From assembly GCF_014642875.1 (NCBI RefSeq), contig NZ_BMJC01000004.1, positions 172,070 to 236,069 of the forward strand: a stretch of DNA of 64,000 nucleotides, in the 5' to 3' direction. This document shows, piece by piece, positions 35,571 to 43,700 of this stretch. Positions within the stretch are counted from its first letter, which is position 1; each line of letters starts with the position of its first letter. The stretch is from Puia dinghuensis. Lineage in GTDB: Bacteria > Bacteroidota > Bacteroidia > Chitinophagales > Chitinophagaceae. Both the position numbers and the translations under genes were made by a program. The notes beneath the pieces are model-generated. The model did no database searches and was not told the origin of the DNA. It worked only from the letters and a program-made list of their open reading frames with translations.

Positions 35571-35601
35571 TTGCTTTTTACCGAAACTGTCTTTATTTTT
35601 A
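35571..35601 (+). promoter_or_regulatory. promoter TTG-N20-TATTTTTA for a stand-alone transcript
   Basis: TTG (35571-35573) lies 20 bases before TATTTTTA (35594-35601), one mismatch from TAnnTTTG. It lies in the cupin-korB gap and points to a region with no recognisable protein. Confidence 0.55.
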
Positions 35602-35937
35602 CCGCGCTTACATACTCTGAAATTAACCATCCCTGATCCAATTTCCTCGTCCAAATTCTATCCGAAGATTCCAATTCCATCGATATCCAGGTTCCAAGCC
35701 TTCTAATGAAGCCCTCGCTTCATAGTTTTGAGATACCTAACTATCCCCTGTCCTGACGAGAATCTCTTCGTTACCCTTTTTGAAGCAAGTCTATCCGGTA
35801 AGTGCAGTCCCGGCTGTCTACCGATACTAATCGACCCGATAAATTTATTGTTTTGCGGCCCAACCCTGTTAAAGGGTTTGCCGGAAAATGTAACAGATAC
35901 TAACAGCAAGGTATAGTGGATTAGAACGTCTATAACA

Positions 35938-35982
35938 ATGAAAAATATTCTGAACTTTTTCTTTTTGTGGTTTCAGAGGTAA
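35938..35982 (+). CDS. possible 14-residue hydrophobic micro-peptide
   Basis: ATG at 35938 opens a frame of MKNILNFFFLWFQR then TAA, ending 6 bases before the terminator hairpin. It is strongly hydrophobic with a basic start. That could be a leader or membrane-active micropeptide, but at 14 codons chance is a serious alternative. No ribosome binding signal can be judged because this phylum rarely uses one. Confidence 0.2.
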   Translation: MKNILNFFFLWFQR

Positions 35983-35988
35983 GCACAG

Positions 35989-36018
35989 GCCGGCGATGTC
36001 TATCGCTGGCTCTTTTTT
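35989..36018 (+). terminator. intrinsic terminator of the 35608 transcript
   Basis: GCCGGCGAT (35989-35997) pairs with ATCGCTGGC (36002-36010), nine pairs with one G-T, loop GTCT, then TCTTTTTTAT. Confidence 0.8.
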
Positions 36019-36065
36019 ATTACTATCTGCCTAATTGGCCCATAAATACTTCACTGTGAAAAAAC

Positions 36066-36112
36066 CAAAAAAGAGGCGGCTCAATCCTGTCGGGCCTGCC
36101 TCTTTTTATTTA
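36066..36112. terminator. intrinsic terminator downstream of korB
   Basis: AAAAAGAGGC and GCCTCTTTTT form the base of a hairpin with a loop containing TCAATCCTGTCGGG; A- and T-runs flank it on both strands. It lies 28 bases after the korB stop on the minus strand and backs up the preceding + strand terminator. Confidence 0.75.
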
Positions 36113-36139
36113 TAGCGGTGAATTGTCAGCAGCTGTAGA

Positions 36140-37174
36140 TCACGCAATGGTCCAGGTCTCGTTGCCTCTCAGCAATTTATCCAGATCGCCTTTCCCCTTA
36201 CTAAGGATGGCTTCCTGTATCTGCAAGTTCAGCATGTCTTCATAACAAGGCCGTTCGTTCTCATAAAAGACACCGAAGGGCCTGGGCAGATGGCCTTCCA
36301 TCCGCGGATCGTCAAACATCCGCACAAGAAGCTGCGCCTTGTAGAAATCTTTCTCGTCGTGTATCCAGCAATCGCTTTCGCTAAACCCATTCCCTAATTC
36401 CACCACGACGGGGTGGAATCCGTCGAGCCGGATGCCTTTTTCGCGCTGAGCGCCAAAGACAAGGGGTTTGCCCTGTTCGAGGAAGAGCGTTTCCAGGGGC
36501 TTGGTGCCTTTTTCCGTAAAGATCTCAAAGGCGCCGTCGTTGAAGATATTGCAGTTTTGATAGATCTCGAGGAAGGAAGCGCCTTTGTGGGCGTGGCTGC
36601 GGAGCAACATCTGTTGCAGGTGTTTGGGGTCACGGTCCATGCTCCGGGCTACAAAGCCGGCGTCGGCGCCCCTGGCCAGGGCGAGGGGATTGAAAGGATG
36701 ATCGATACTCCCGTAAGGAGTCGACTTGGTCACCTTTCCCTCTTCCGAAGTAGGCGAATATTGTCCCTTTGTCAAACCATAGATCTGGTTGTTGAAGAGC
36801 AGGATATTGATGTCGAAGTTGCGACGTAGCAGGTGAATCGTATGATTCCCACCAATGCTCAGGCTATCCCCATCGCCAGTAACCACCCAAACGCTCAATT
36901 CCGGGCGCGTCGCCTTCAGACCCGAAGCGATCGCCGTCGCACGGCCATGGATGGAGTGCATTCCATAGGTGTTCATGTAATAGGGAAAACGGCTGCTACA
37001 GCCGATACCGGAGATGATTACGATGTTCTCGCGTGGGATCCCAAGCGTGGGCATGATCTTCTGCACCTGGGCGAGGATGGAATAATCCCCACAGCCCGGA
37101 CACCAGCGTACTTCCTGATCGGTGGAAAAATCCTTCGCCGTCAATGCCGGCGTGATCGTTGTTGTTTCACTCAT
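36140..37174 (-). CDS. korB: 2-oxoacid:ferredoxin oxidoreductase, beta subunit
   Basis: The 344-residue subunit binds thiamine diphosphate and a 4Fe-4S cluster: VRWCPGCGDYSILAQVQ near the N-terminus carries two of the Cys ligands, GIGCSSRFPYYMNTYG follows, and VTGDGDSLSIGGNHTIH (near 98) with NNQIYGLTKGQ is the TPP/Mg site. It oxidises 2-oxoglutarate or a related acid to the acyl-CoA with ferredoxin. The alpha/gamma subunit gene normally adjacent is not here: the next gene upstream points the other way. Start is ATG at 37174. Confidence 0.92.
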   Translation of the reverse strand: MSETTTITPALTAKDFSTDQEVRWCPGCGDYSILAQVQKIMPTLGIPRENIVIISGIGCSSRFPYYMNTYGMHSIHGRATAIASGLKATRPELSVWVVTGDGDSLSIGGNHTIHLLRRNFDINILLFNNQIYGLTKGQYSPTSEEGKVTKSTPYGSIDHPFNPLALARGADAGFVARSMDRDPKHLQQMLLRSHAHKGASFLEIYQNCNIFNDGAFEIFTEKGTKPLETLFLEQGKPLVFGAQREKGIRLDGFHPVVVELGNGFSESDCWIHDEKDFYKAQLLVRMFDDPRMEGHLPRPFGVFYENERPCYEDMLNLQIQEAILSKGKGDLDKLLRGNETWTIA

Positions 37175-37371
37175 GATGAATTATACCCTTAAAAACAGGT
37201 GATACTACAAATTTAGTGATTTGACTGCAACTGGGGTCCGTTTATGGGGAAATACCACCACAGGATAAGACCTAATCACCAGAGGATGATCCCCTTCCGG
37301 CATGGCATGGGTTTGGTCCCGGTATGGTAATAACCGAGCTGTGGGCGGAAAACAAATAAAATAAAAAAATT

Positions 37372-37656
37372 ATGAAAAAGATACTCATGATCATAGCGAT
37401 AATTGGCTTTTTGGCCACCACCGGCTGTGAAGTGGAAGGATATGTGACCGACCAGCCGGCAGATATTTATTATGTGCGTCCGGCCGCGCCTGGCCCTGAT
37501 TATATCTGGATCGACGGTGACTGGGTCTTTTCGGGCGGAACCTACGTCTGGCACGAGGGCCACTGGGGCCGCCACCGGGAGGGCCAGGGATGGGAGCGGG
37601 GCCATTGGGATCATGGCGATCGCGGATGGCGCTGGAACCGGGGTCACTGGAGGTAA
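37372..37656 (+). CDS. small lipoprotein with Trp/Gly/His repeats (YXWGXW-like)
   Basis: The 94-residue product has a lipoprotein signal peptide (MKKILMIIAIIGFLATTGC, Cys19). After DYIWIDGDWVF it is made of short Trp-Gly/His repeats (WHEGHWGRHREGQGWERGHW...), as in YXWGXW-repeat proteins. It is likely lipidated and located at the outer membrane or periplasm. Function unknown. The A-rich sequence before the ATG fits phylum initiation. Two hairpins and a terminator follow. Confidence 0.75.
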   Translation: MKKILMIIAIIGFLATTGCEVEGYVTDQPADIYYVRPAAPGPDYIWIDGDWVFSGGTYVWHEGHWGRHREGQGWERGHWDHGDRGWRWNRGHWR

Positions 37657-37683
37657 ATCCACTTCTATTATATATGCGAGGAG

Positions 37684-37787
37684 GCCGTGGGCGTACAATA
37701 CCACGGGCTTTCCCCCGGTAAGCTCCGCTTACCGGACATTATGAAAAAAGAGGCCGTCTACTTTTAGCTTGAGGCGGCCTCTTTTTT
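37684..37787 (+). terminator. hairpin series ending in an intrinsic terminator
   Basis: Three hairpins follow the lipoprotein gene: CCGTGG/CCACGG (37684-37706), a perfect 9-bp CCGGTAAGC-TCC-GCTTACCGG (37715-37735), and the terminator AAAAAAGAGGCCG (37744-37756) with CGGCCTCTTTTTT (37775-37787). The last is 13 perfect pairs followed by T. Confidence 0.85.
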
Positions 37788-37832
37788 TGTCTTCCGGGGG
37801 CAGTCTTTGGGGGATACCCTTATTTTTTTGAA

Positions 37833-37857
37833 ATAAATGTGTCACAATCACATTTAT
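37833..37857. promoter_or_regulatory. perfect inverted repeat upstream of the HATPase-like gene
   Basis: ATAAATGTG (37833-37841) and CACATTTAT (37849-37857) are perfect inverted repeats separated by 7 bases. They lie 64-88 bases before the start at 37921 in an A+T-rich promoter region. The TGTG...CACA core is reminiscent of CRP/FNR-type sites but the spacing differs. Probably an operator; the regulator is unknown. Confidence 0.5.
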
Positions 37858-37920
37858 CAAAGTCTCATTGCGTTACATTTACACAGTTAAAAGCAGCACC
37901 CTTACTAAAATCCTGTATCA

Positions 37921-38331
37921 ATGGCATCTGATTTGTGTACCACAATCTCCCTGCATCGCTTTGTGGACGAGCTGATGGCAGGGCTCCTTCCGCGTGCGGT
38001 TAGCCGCAAAACCATTATCGTCAATCAAATAGATAGAGATCTGGAAGTAGGTTCGGATGAGAATCTGCTGGCATTCATCCTTTGGAATCTATTGGACAAG
38101 GCGGTAGAAAGCACCCAAAATGAATGTATCCACATTGAATCCATCCGCAAGGACGAAACCACGATGATCCGTGTTCGCAACGCAGGGGTTTATTTTTATC
38201 GTAGTTGCGCCAATTGTTTCCGGCAGGTGCAGGATGCGGCCGAAAAACTGGGTGGTTCGATCAGCATCGATTCCCTGGATATGAGCACGACAGTGGTGCT
38301 TACGCTGCAGAAAGAGTTCTCCGCGGCGTAA
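37921..38331 (+). CDS. small HATPase-like protein, degenerate
   Basis: The 136-residue protein resembles only the ATP-binding part of a histidine kinase: LLAFILWNLLDKAVESTQNECIHI mimics the N-box region and GGSISIDSLDMSTTVVLTLQKEF its closing strand. The G1 DxGxG motif is absent: the matching place reads RVRNAGVYFYRSC. No dimerisation helix or phosphorylatable His is present. It may be a pseudo-kinase or anti-sigma-like protein, or a decayed remnant. A 9-bp palindrome precedes it. Confidence 0.6.
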   Translation: MASDLCTTISLHRFVDELMAGLLPRAVSRKTIIVNQIDRDLEVGSDENLLAFILWNLLDKAVESTQNECIHIESIRKDETTMIRVRNAGVYFYRSCANCFRQVQDAAEKLGGSISIDSLDMSTTVVLTLQKEFSAA

Positions 38332-38333
38332 GA

Positions 38334-38360
38334 TAAAAAAAGGCCCCTTTATCAGGGGCC
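38334..38360 (-). terminator. intrinsic terminator of the RRM gene
   Basis: Read on the minus strand, GGCCCC-TGATAAA-GGGGCC is followed by TTTTTTTATC. It lies between the convergent HATPase-like and RRM genes. Confidence 0.85.
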
Positions 38361-38388
38361 CTTACTCTAATATCAACAAAGCAAGCGA

Positions 38389-38718
38389 TTAATACCTGCT
38401 GTTGCTATAGTTGTTGTTGCCCCTGCGTTGGAAAGAACCACCGCCGCCTTTGTTGCCGCCGCCGTTGCCGCGGTCTTCCCTGGGCTTCGCTACAGATACC
38501 CCGATGGTGCGGCCGTCTACGGAAGCACCGTCCAGTTCCTGGATAGCTTTTTTAGCAGCTTCATCGTCCGGCATTTCAACAAATGCAAATCCACGGGATT
38601 TACCGGTGAATTTGTCCATGATGACCTTGGCGGAAGAGACTTCACCATACTCTGCAAAATAATCCTGTAAGTCTTCATCCGTGACGTTGAAGCTCAAGTT
38701 CGAAATGTAAATGTTCAT
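38389..38718 (-). CDS. RNA-binding protein with one RRM domain
   Basis: The 109-residue protein has RNP2 IYISNL at residues 3-8 and RNP1 KSRGFAFVEM near 42-51 in the RRM, then a tail rich in Gly and Asn (about 84-109, GGGNKGGGGSFQRRG), as in Bacteroidota Rbp proteins, which bind single-stranded RNA and have been implicated in post-transcriptional control with sRNAs. Transcription from a consensus promoter about 140 bases upstream leaves a long leader, often seen for autoregulated RNA-binding proteins. Confidence 0.92.
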   Translation of the reverse strand: MNIYISNLSFNVTDEDLQDYFAEYGEVSSAKVIMDKFTGKSRGFAFVEMPDDEAAKKAIQELDGASVDGRTIGVSVAKPREDRGNGGGNKGGGGSFQRRGNNNYSNSRY

Positions 38719-38861
38719 ACTAATAACTGGTTAAAAATGAAAATAAAAGACAATCTGAGTAAAAAAGCAGAGAGTAAAGACGACTAACAATTACCGGAGA
38801 TTTATTTAGCGGAAATACATTATGCAATTACTGCGCTGAAACTTGCTCAAATTTAACGACG

Positions 38862-38892
38862 CAAATATAGGACAATTCATTCTATCCGCCAA
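38862..38892 (-). promoter_or_regulatory. promoter TTG-N20-TATATTTG for the RRM gene
   Basis: On the minus strand TTG (38892-38890) is 20 bases from TATATTTG (38869-38862), an exact consensus. The inferred start near 38855 leaves a leader of about 137 bases before the ATG at 38718. Confidence 0.75.
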
Positions 38893-38959
38893 GCAAATCG
38901 GGTCGTGATTGGAGTAATTAAAAATTTGTTAACCTGTCCGCAACCTGTCCGCGCGACCT

Positions 38960-40153
38960 TTATGCTGTGGCGGGTCGAATTTTTCTAAATGTAAGTGCGT
39001 ATATAGTGAATGCAGCCGTCGTAAGCAGCGCCCCGGTGATACATACTCCCGTCCAGCCGGCCTTATCCCAGGCGAAGAGGCCCACGGCCGACCCCAGCGA
39101 AGTCCCGATGAAACTCACGGTCATATATACAGTATTCAACCTGTTGCGCGCATGCGGGATAAGCGCATAGACGCGGCTTTGGTTGGAGACGTGAATGCAT
39201 TGCATCGCCAGGTCGAGCAAGACAATACCGGCGACCATCCCCGACACATAGTCAGCCCAGACGTATAGCAGCACAAATGACAATAACAACAGACAGAGGC
39301 CATACCCGATGGCTATGCGGGGGTTGCGTTTGTCGGCCGAACCACCGACCAGCGGAGCGGCAAGGGCTCCCGCCGCCGCAGCCAGTCCGAAGAGCCCGAT
39401 GAGATCGCTTTTGAAATGGAAGGGCGCACCGGAGAGATGCAGCACCATCGTAGTCCAGAACATGCCGAAGGTAGCAAAACCCAGGGCGTTGATGGCTGCG
39501 GCTTCCCGCAGCACCGGCTGCTCCCTGGCAAGCGTCACGAGGCTGCGCATAAGCGAGGCGTAAGACCCGGTGAAATTGGGCCGGCTCGGCGGAAAGCTAT
39601 ACCTGATGATGATCAGCAGGGAAAAGCTGATGACCGACGCTACCCAGAACATCCCCCGCCAGCCCAGCCAGCGACCTACAAAGCCGCTGAGCGTTCGCGA
39701 CAGCAGAATGCCGATGAGCAATCCGCTCATGATGGCGCCGATGACCTTTCCCGTCCTCGACGGCTGGGCCAGGTGCGCCGCAAGGGGAAGGATCAGCTGC
39801 GGAATAACGGATGTCGCTCCGATGCATACACTGGCGATCTCCAGGCAAAGAAGGTTGGGCGATACCGCGGCGAAGACAAGAGAAAGCACCGCAAAAGCCG
39901 CCATCCAGACGATCTGGCCCCGGCGTTCGACCTTATCGCCCAGAGGGACGAAGAACAGCAGGCCCAGGGCATATCCCAATTGGGTGAGGAAAGCGATGCG
40001 TCCGCCTTTACTCTCGGAGATGCCGAAGCTCTTGCTGATGAGCACCAGCAGTGGTTGACAGTAGTAAATATTTGCTACGATGAGGCCTGTGCAAATAGCC
40101 ATGATCACGATATGACTCCTGCGGAGGTAGTCCGTTGCCGAAGATTGCTGCAT
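38960..40153 (-). CDS. major facilitator superfamily transporter
   Basis: The 397-residue transporter has 12 predicted helices. IMAICTGLIVANIYYCQPLLVLI is helix 1, LFFVPLGDKVERRGQIVWM (near 80) the MFS loop motif, and ALAAPLVGGSADKRNPRI its second-half copy. It resembles YgaY/AraJ-like exporters of sugars or drugs. ATG at 40153 (MQQSSATDYL) is chosen because promoter and palindrome lie upstream; a longer frame would run through both. Substrate unknown. Confidence 0.87.
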   Translation of the reverse strand: MQQSSATDYLRRSHIVIMAICTGLIVANIYYCQPLLVLISKSFGISESKGGRIAFLTQLGYALGLLFFVPLGDKVERRGQIVWMAAFAVLSLVFAAVSPNLLCLEIASVCIGATSVIPQLILPLAAHLAQPSRTGKVIGAIMSGLLIGILLSRTLSGFVGRWLGWRGMFWVASVISFSLLIIIRYSFPPSRPNFTGSYASLMRSLVTLAREQPVLREAAAINALGFATFGMFWTTMVLHLSGAPFHFKSDLIGLFGLAAAAGALAAPLVGGSADKRNPRIAIGYGLCLLLLSFVLLYVWADYVSGMVAGIVLLDLAMQCIHVSNQSRVYALIPHARNRLNTVYMTVSFIGTSLGSAVGLFAWDKAGWTGVCITGALLTTAAFTIYALTFRKIRPATA

Positions 40154-40165
40154 AAATCGAATTTC

Positions 40166-40185
40166 GAACTGGACTCCGTCCAGTT
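40166..40185. repeat. palindrome identical to 28803-28822, at the MFS gene transcription start
   Basis: GAACTGGACTCCGTCCAGTT contains the perfect inverted repeat AACTGGAC-TCC-GTCCAGTT. It starts just after the inferred transcription start (about 40188) and ends 12 bases before the ATG. This place suits a repressor operator, or an RNA hairpin in the 5' leader. Confidence 0.6.
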
Positions 40186-40194
40186 TTGTGAATG

Positions 40195-40225
40195 CAAAAG
40201 TACGGACTGCCTGGCGCCGACCCAA
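40195..40225 (-). promoter_or_regulatory. promoter TTG-N20-TACTTTTG for the MFS gene
   Basis: On the minus strand TTG (40225-40223) and TACTTTTG (40202-40195) are 20 bases apart, an exact consensus, giving a leader of about 35 bases. Confidence 0.75.
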
Positions 40226-40287
40226 TTGTCAAAATATTGTCAAATGTTGGGCGATTTCCCTTAAATTAGTGCACCAAAATCTTCCAT

Positions 40288-40698
40288 ATGTTGCATCACA
40301 AGAAATTCTTTGTTATCACAGCACTGTTCGGCCTGATGATCATCGGTATGGCCGCTGTTCGTCCCCAGGATGATCCGAAGCCCAAACACAACTTCAAAGT
40401 GTTGCCCAAAGACATCAGTCATGACGATCTGGATAAGGTGATGGACGCATGGAAGGCCGCCCTTGGGGTTAAATGTAATTTCTGTCATGCTCCGTCAGCA
40501 GACAGTACTTCCCACCACCTGGATTTCGCCAGTGATGCCAAGCCGGAGAAGAATATAGCCCGTCATATGTACAAGATGACCGCGAGGATCAACAAGAAAT
40601 ATTTCAGCTTCGATAAGGATGATATACGCAATTCGATCCCCGCCATTTCCTGTGTCACCTGCCACCGCGGGAGCCCTCACCCCGGTGAGGTCAAATAA
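40288..40698 (+). CDS. dihaem c-type cytochrome family protein
   Basis: The 136-residue protein has an N-terminal signal anchor (FFVITALFGLMIIGMAAV) and two haem c sites, CNFCH at 63-67 and CVTCH at 122-126. The NFKVLPKDISHDDLDKVM start and the ALGVKCNFCHAP block match the family related to the photosynthetic reaction-centre cytochrome, common in Bacteroidota envelopes. It probably carries electrons in the periplasm. Donor and acceptor are unknown. Confidence 0.85.
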   Translation: MLHHKKFFVITALFGLMIIGMAAVRPQDDPKPKHNFKVLPKDISHDDLDKVMDAWKAALGVKCNFCHAPSADSTSHHLDFASDAKPEKNIARHMYKMTARINKKYFSFDKDDIRNSIPAISCVTCHRGSPHPGEVK

Positions 40699-40702
40699 AA
40701 AA

Positions 40703-40728
40703 AACCCCGGCTGACGCCGGGGTTTTTT
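40703..40728. terminator. bidirectional intrinsic terminator
   Basis: AACCCCGGC (40703-40711) and GCCGGGGTT (40716-40724) form a perfect 9-bp stem with loop TGAC, flanked by A- and T-runs. It separates the convergent cytochrome and T9SS genes. Confidence 0.92.
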
Positions 40729-40729
40729 G

Positions 40730-43700
40730 TTAGTTTTTGAGAAGCTTTTGTACATATCTTCCGCCGGCAGTGCGGATCTCCACGAAATAAAGTCCCGCAG
40801 ACAATTTGCTACAGGGGAGGGTCAGCGTAGGACCTGCATTGCCCGCCAGCAGTTGCAGGGCCATCCTGCCGGTGAGGTCATAGACCCGCACCTCCGTGAT
40901 GGGCTGGGCCCCGGCGATCAGGGTAAAGTAACTGCTGGCCGGGTTCGGGAAGAGCAGCGGCGCCGTCTGCCTGCCATAATGGATCAGCACTACGGGAGAA
41001 TAAGTGAACTTACCGTCCAGGTCGACCAGCCGCAGGCGGTAGTAGTCCACGCCCTCGACAGGCGTCGCATCCTCTGCACTATATTGCCGTTCGATGGTGC
41101 TGTTGCCTGCGGCCTGCACCGTCGTCAGGGTGGTGTAATGCGCCCCATCGATGCTTCTTTCCACCTCGAAACGATCGCTGTTCTGCTCCTGAGCGGTGGT
41201 CCATCGCAACAGAACGGACTGGCCCGTCACCGCTCCGGTGAAGTTGACCAGCGTCACAGGCAGGGGATCGGCCTGGGTAAAGTTGTCCATCGTTGCCGTC
41301 GACAGCACCGTATTGTCGTGGCTGGTAATCGCCAGACCTGCAAGGGTCGCACTGCCGCCTGCACCGAAGCCCAGGTTGGCAGTGGCTCCTACTTGTGTCC
41401 AGGTTAGCCCATCGGGGGAGATGAATCCGGAATAGTTGGCGCCCGATTTGATCAGTTTCACCCAATAGGGTGCGATATGAGTGCCGGAAGCAGAAGTACT
41501 GGAAGTATTGCCGCCTTGTGTGCTGCGGGTCTGGAAGAAAGCGCCGCTTGCCGAAGTGATACCGATGAAGGCGTTGGGCGAGCCAGGATCCGATGTCAAC
41601 CGGATCATGATGCCGACCTTATTATCCGCATTGGTGTTGTCCTGGGTAACGACGCGTCCGACGAACTGATCGTTACCGGTGAGGGTTTGAAAAGCGAACC
41701 GGAAGGCGTCTGCTGTCCCGCCGATGTCGGCGCCCGAGCCTTGTAGCGTGAAAGTAGCCCCGTCATAACAGGCACCTCCTGCCACCCCTACGCTTCCGAT
41801 GTCGAGCTGCGACCAACGCGTAGGAATGGTGCTGCAGGCGGCCGAGCAGTAGAGCGTAGAGAAGCCTGCCGGAGAGGAATACTCACTGAACAGTCCACCC
41901 GAACAGGTGACGGCGACCTGGAAATCGTAGTCCGAGCTACAGGACAGCGCCGACACCTGCACTGAATTGGTATTGCTGGTCACCGTTGTCCAGGAGAGGC
42001 TCTCCACGTTTCTGTATTGTATCGAATATTGGGTAGCGTTGGGCACCGCGGTCCAGGTGAGGGTGGCGCTGTTCTTCTGGATGTTCGTCGCCTGCAAATT
42101 GGCCGGCGCCGGACAATTCACCGCAGAGGTGCCGTACACCTGCATCTCATAAATGCCATACCCATTTGCGGTGCCCCGCGTGATGCCGTTCATCCGGACA
42201 TAGCGGCCCGCGCCCTGGAGACCGATATAATCCTTGAGGCCGGTATTTCCCCTGACTGACTTAATGGTCGTCCAGGTGGAGGCATCATTGGAGACCTGGA
42301 TATCATAGTCCTTACCATAATCCGCGGTCCAGAAGATGACCACGCCGCAGAGGTTGAATTTTTCACCGAGGTCGACATAGAGCCATTCTGCATCGGTAGG
42401 CTGGCTTTCCCACCAGGTGGTTATATTGCCGTCGAAAGCATTGGAGGCTGGTACCCCGCCGTTGAGCAGAGAAGAAGCCGTCGCCGTCATGCCGAGGGCG
42501 AGGTTGGGGGTAACACAGGTATCTACCGGCTGGTTGGTCAATCCATATACCACCAGGTTTCCGCTCCAGGAGGCGACGTACAGTTTCCCGTTGGCAATAG
42601 TAGGGGAGGAGAATTTGGCGTAATTACCAATACTATCCGTGGGCACCATATTAGAGTTCCAGAGCTCTTGGGTTATATTGCTGGCGTTGACGGCGCGGAC
42701 GATGCCGGGGCAGACCTGGTGATTGGCGTCGCAATTATAGGCATGCGTGATCCACACGATTCCCGTCGAATCCACGGAGCCATTCGAGCTGCTGCTGAAT
42801 GTCGCGCCGCTGGCGCCGATGGGGCCCGGGTAACCGGCGGTGACCACATGAGCGACATCCAGGTTACCCGCCACGCGGTTCACCGGAAAAGCCTTTAAAT
42901 CGGTGTTCTCCGGCCAGGTGTAAATAAATTCCTTCGCCGTGCCCTGGTAATAGCCGAAGTTGGAGTGGAAAAGCGCATTGCTGCCGAGCGGGATGGTCTG
43001 AAAATTATGGTTCCCTGCGGTGTCAAACTGACCCAGGTTATTGACATCGGCGAGATAGAGATTCCCATCCTTACACCCGGCAAGTACCCTGTTCATATTG
43101 GGGATCAGCAAGACTTCGGTGCTGCCGAAATCGAGGTCGTTATTGATAAGCGTATTGGCGTTATAGGGCGCGAAATAGTCCACCACCTTTAGTGTATTGC
43201 CGGAGTCGGCGAGCTTGACCATGCTTTCGCCGCGATTTCTGTTGTTGGTGAAGTCGGCGCCTACACCGATGGTGCCATTCCCCGTGGTCGCATAAATATT
43301 TCCCGAGGCGTCTGCGGGTAATCCGCCGCCGGACAGCCAGATGCCGCCTCCAAAACCGTCGGGGGTGGTACAGTAGCCGATCTTCCGCTGAAGGGTGGTT
43401 TCATCATAGCCCATTATCCAGCCATGGTAAGGGTCCAGGTCGCAGTGAGAGCCCCAGGCGATGTATACTGTTCCGTTGAGCAGCAGCAGACCCGCCCGCT
43501 GGTTCTGGGTTTGCGGATTGAAGGGAGTGTTGGCACCGCCGTAAGCATTGCCAGCCACCGTATCCGTAATGAGTACGGGGCTGTTCGCTTTCTCATTGCC
43601 CGTGGTAATGTCCATGGCATGGAGGTATTGTTTGAACACCTGTGTGCCACTGGTGTTGACGCTTCTCGCGACCAGGTAGATGGTGTTGGTCGTCGTGTCG

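Larger units (their letters stand above)
35608..36018 (+). ncRNA. candidate non-coding RNA, G-poor 5' part with TCC-rich repeats
   Basis: The 641-base gap holds a unit of about 411 bases from a consensus promoter to an intrinsic terminator. Its first 100 bases are G-poor and carry ATCC/TTCC at intervals of about 7-12 bases. They share ATCCAATTTCC with the similar unit at 14517-14852. The middle has mixed sequence with possible hairpins (for example AACCCTGTTAAAGGGTT). The only open frame of note is 14 codons at 35938-35982. The start is inferred from the promoter; function unknown. Confidence 0.45.
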
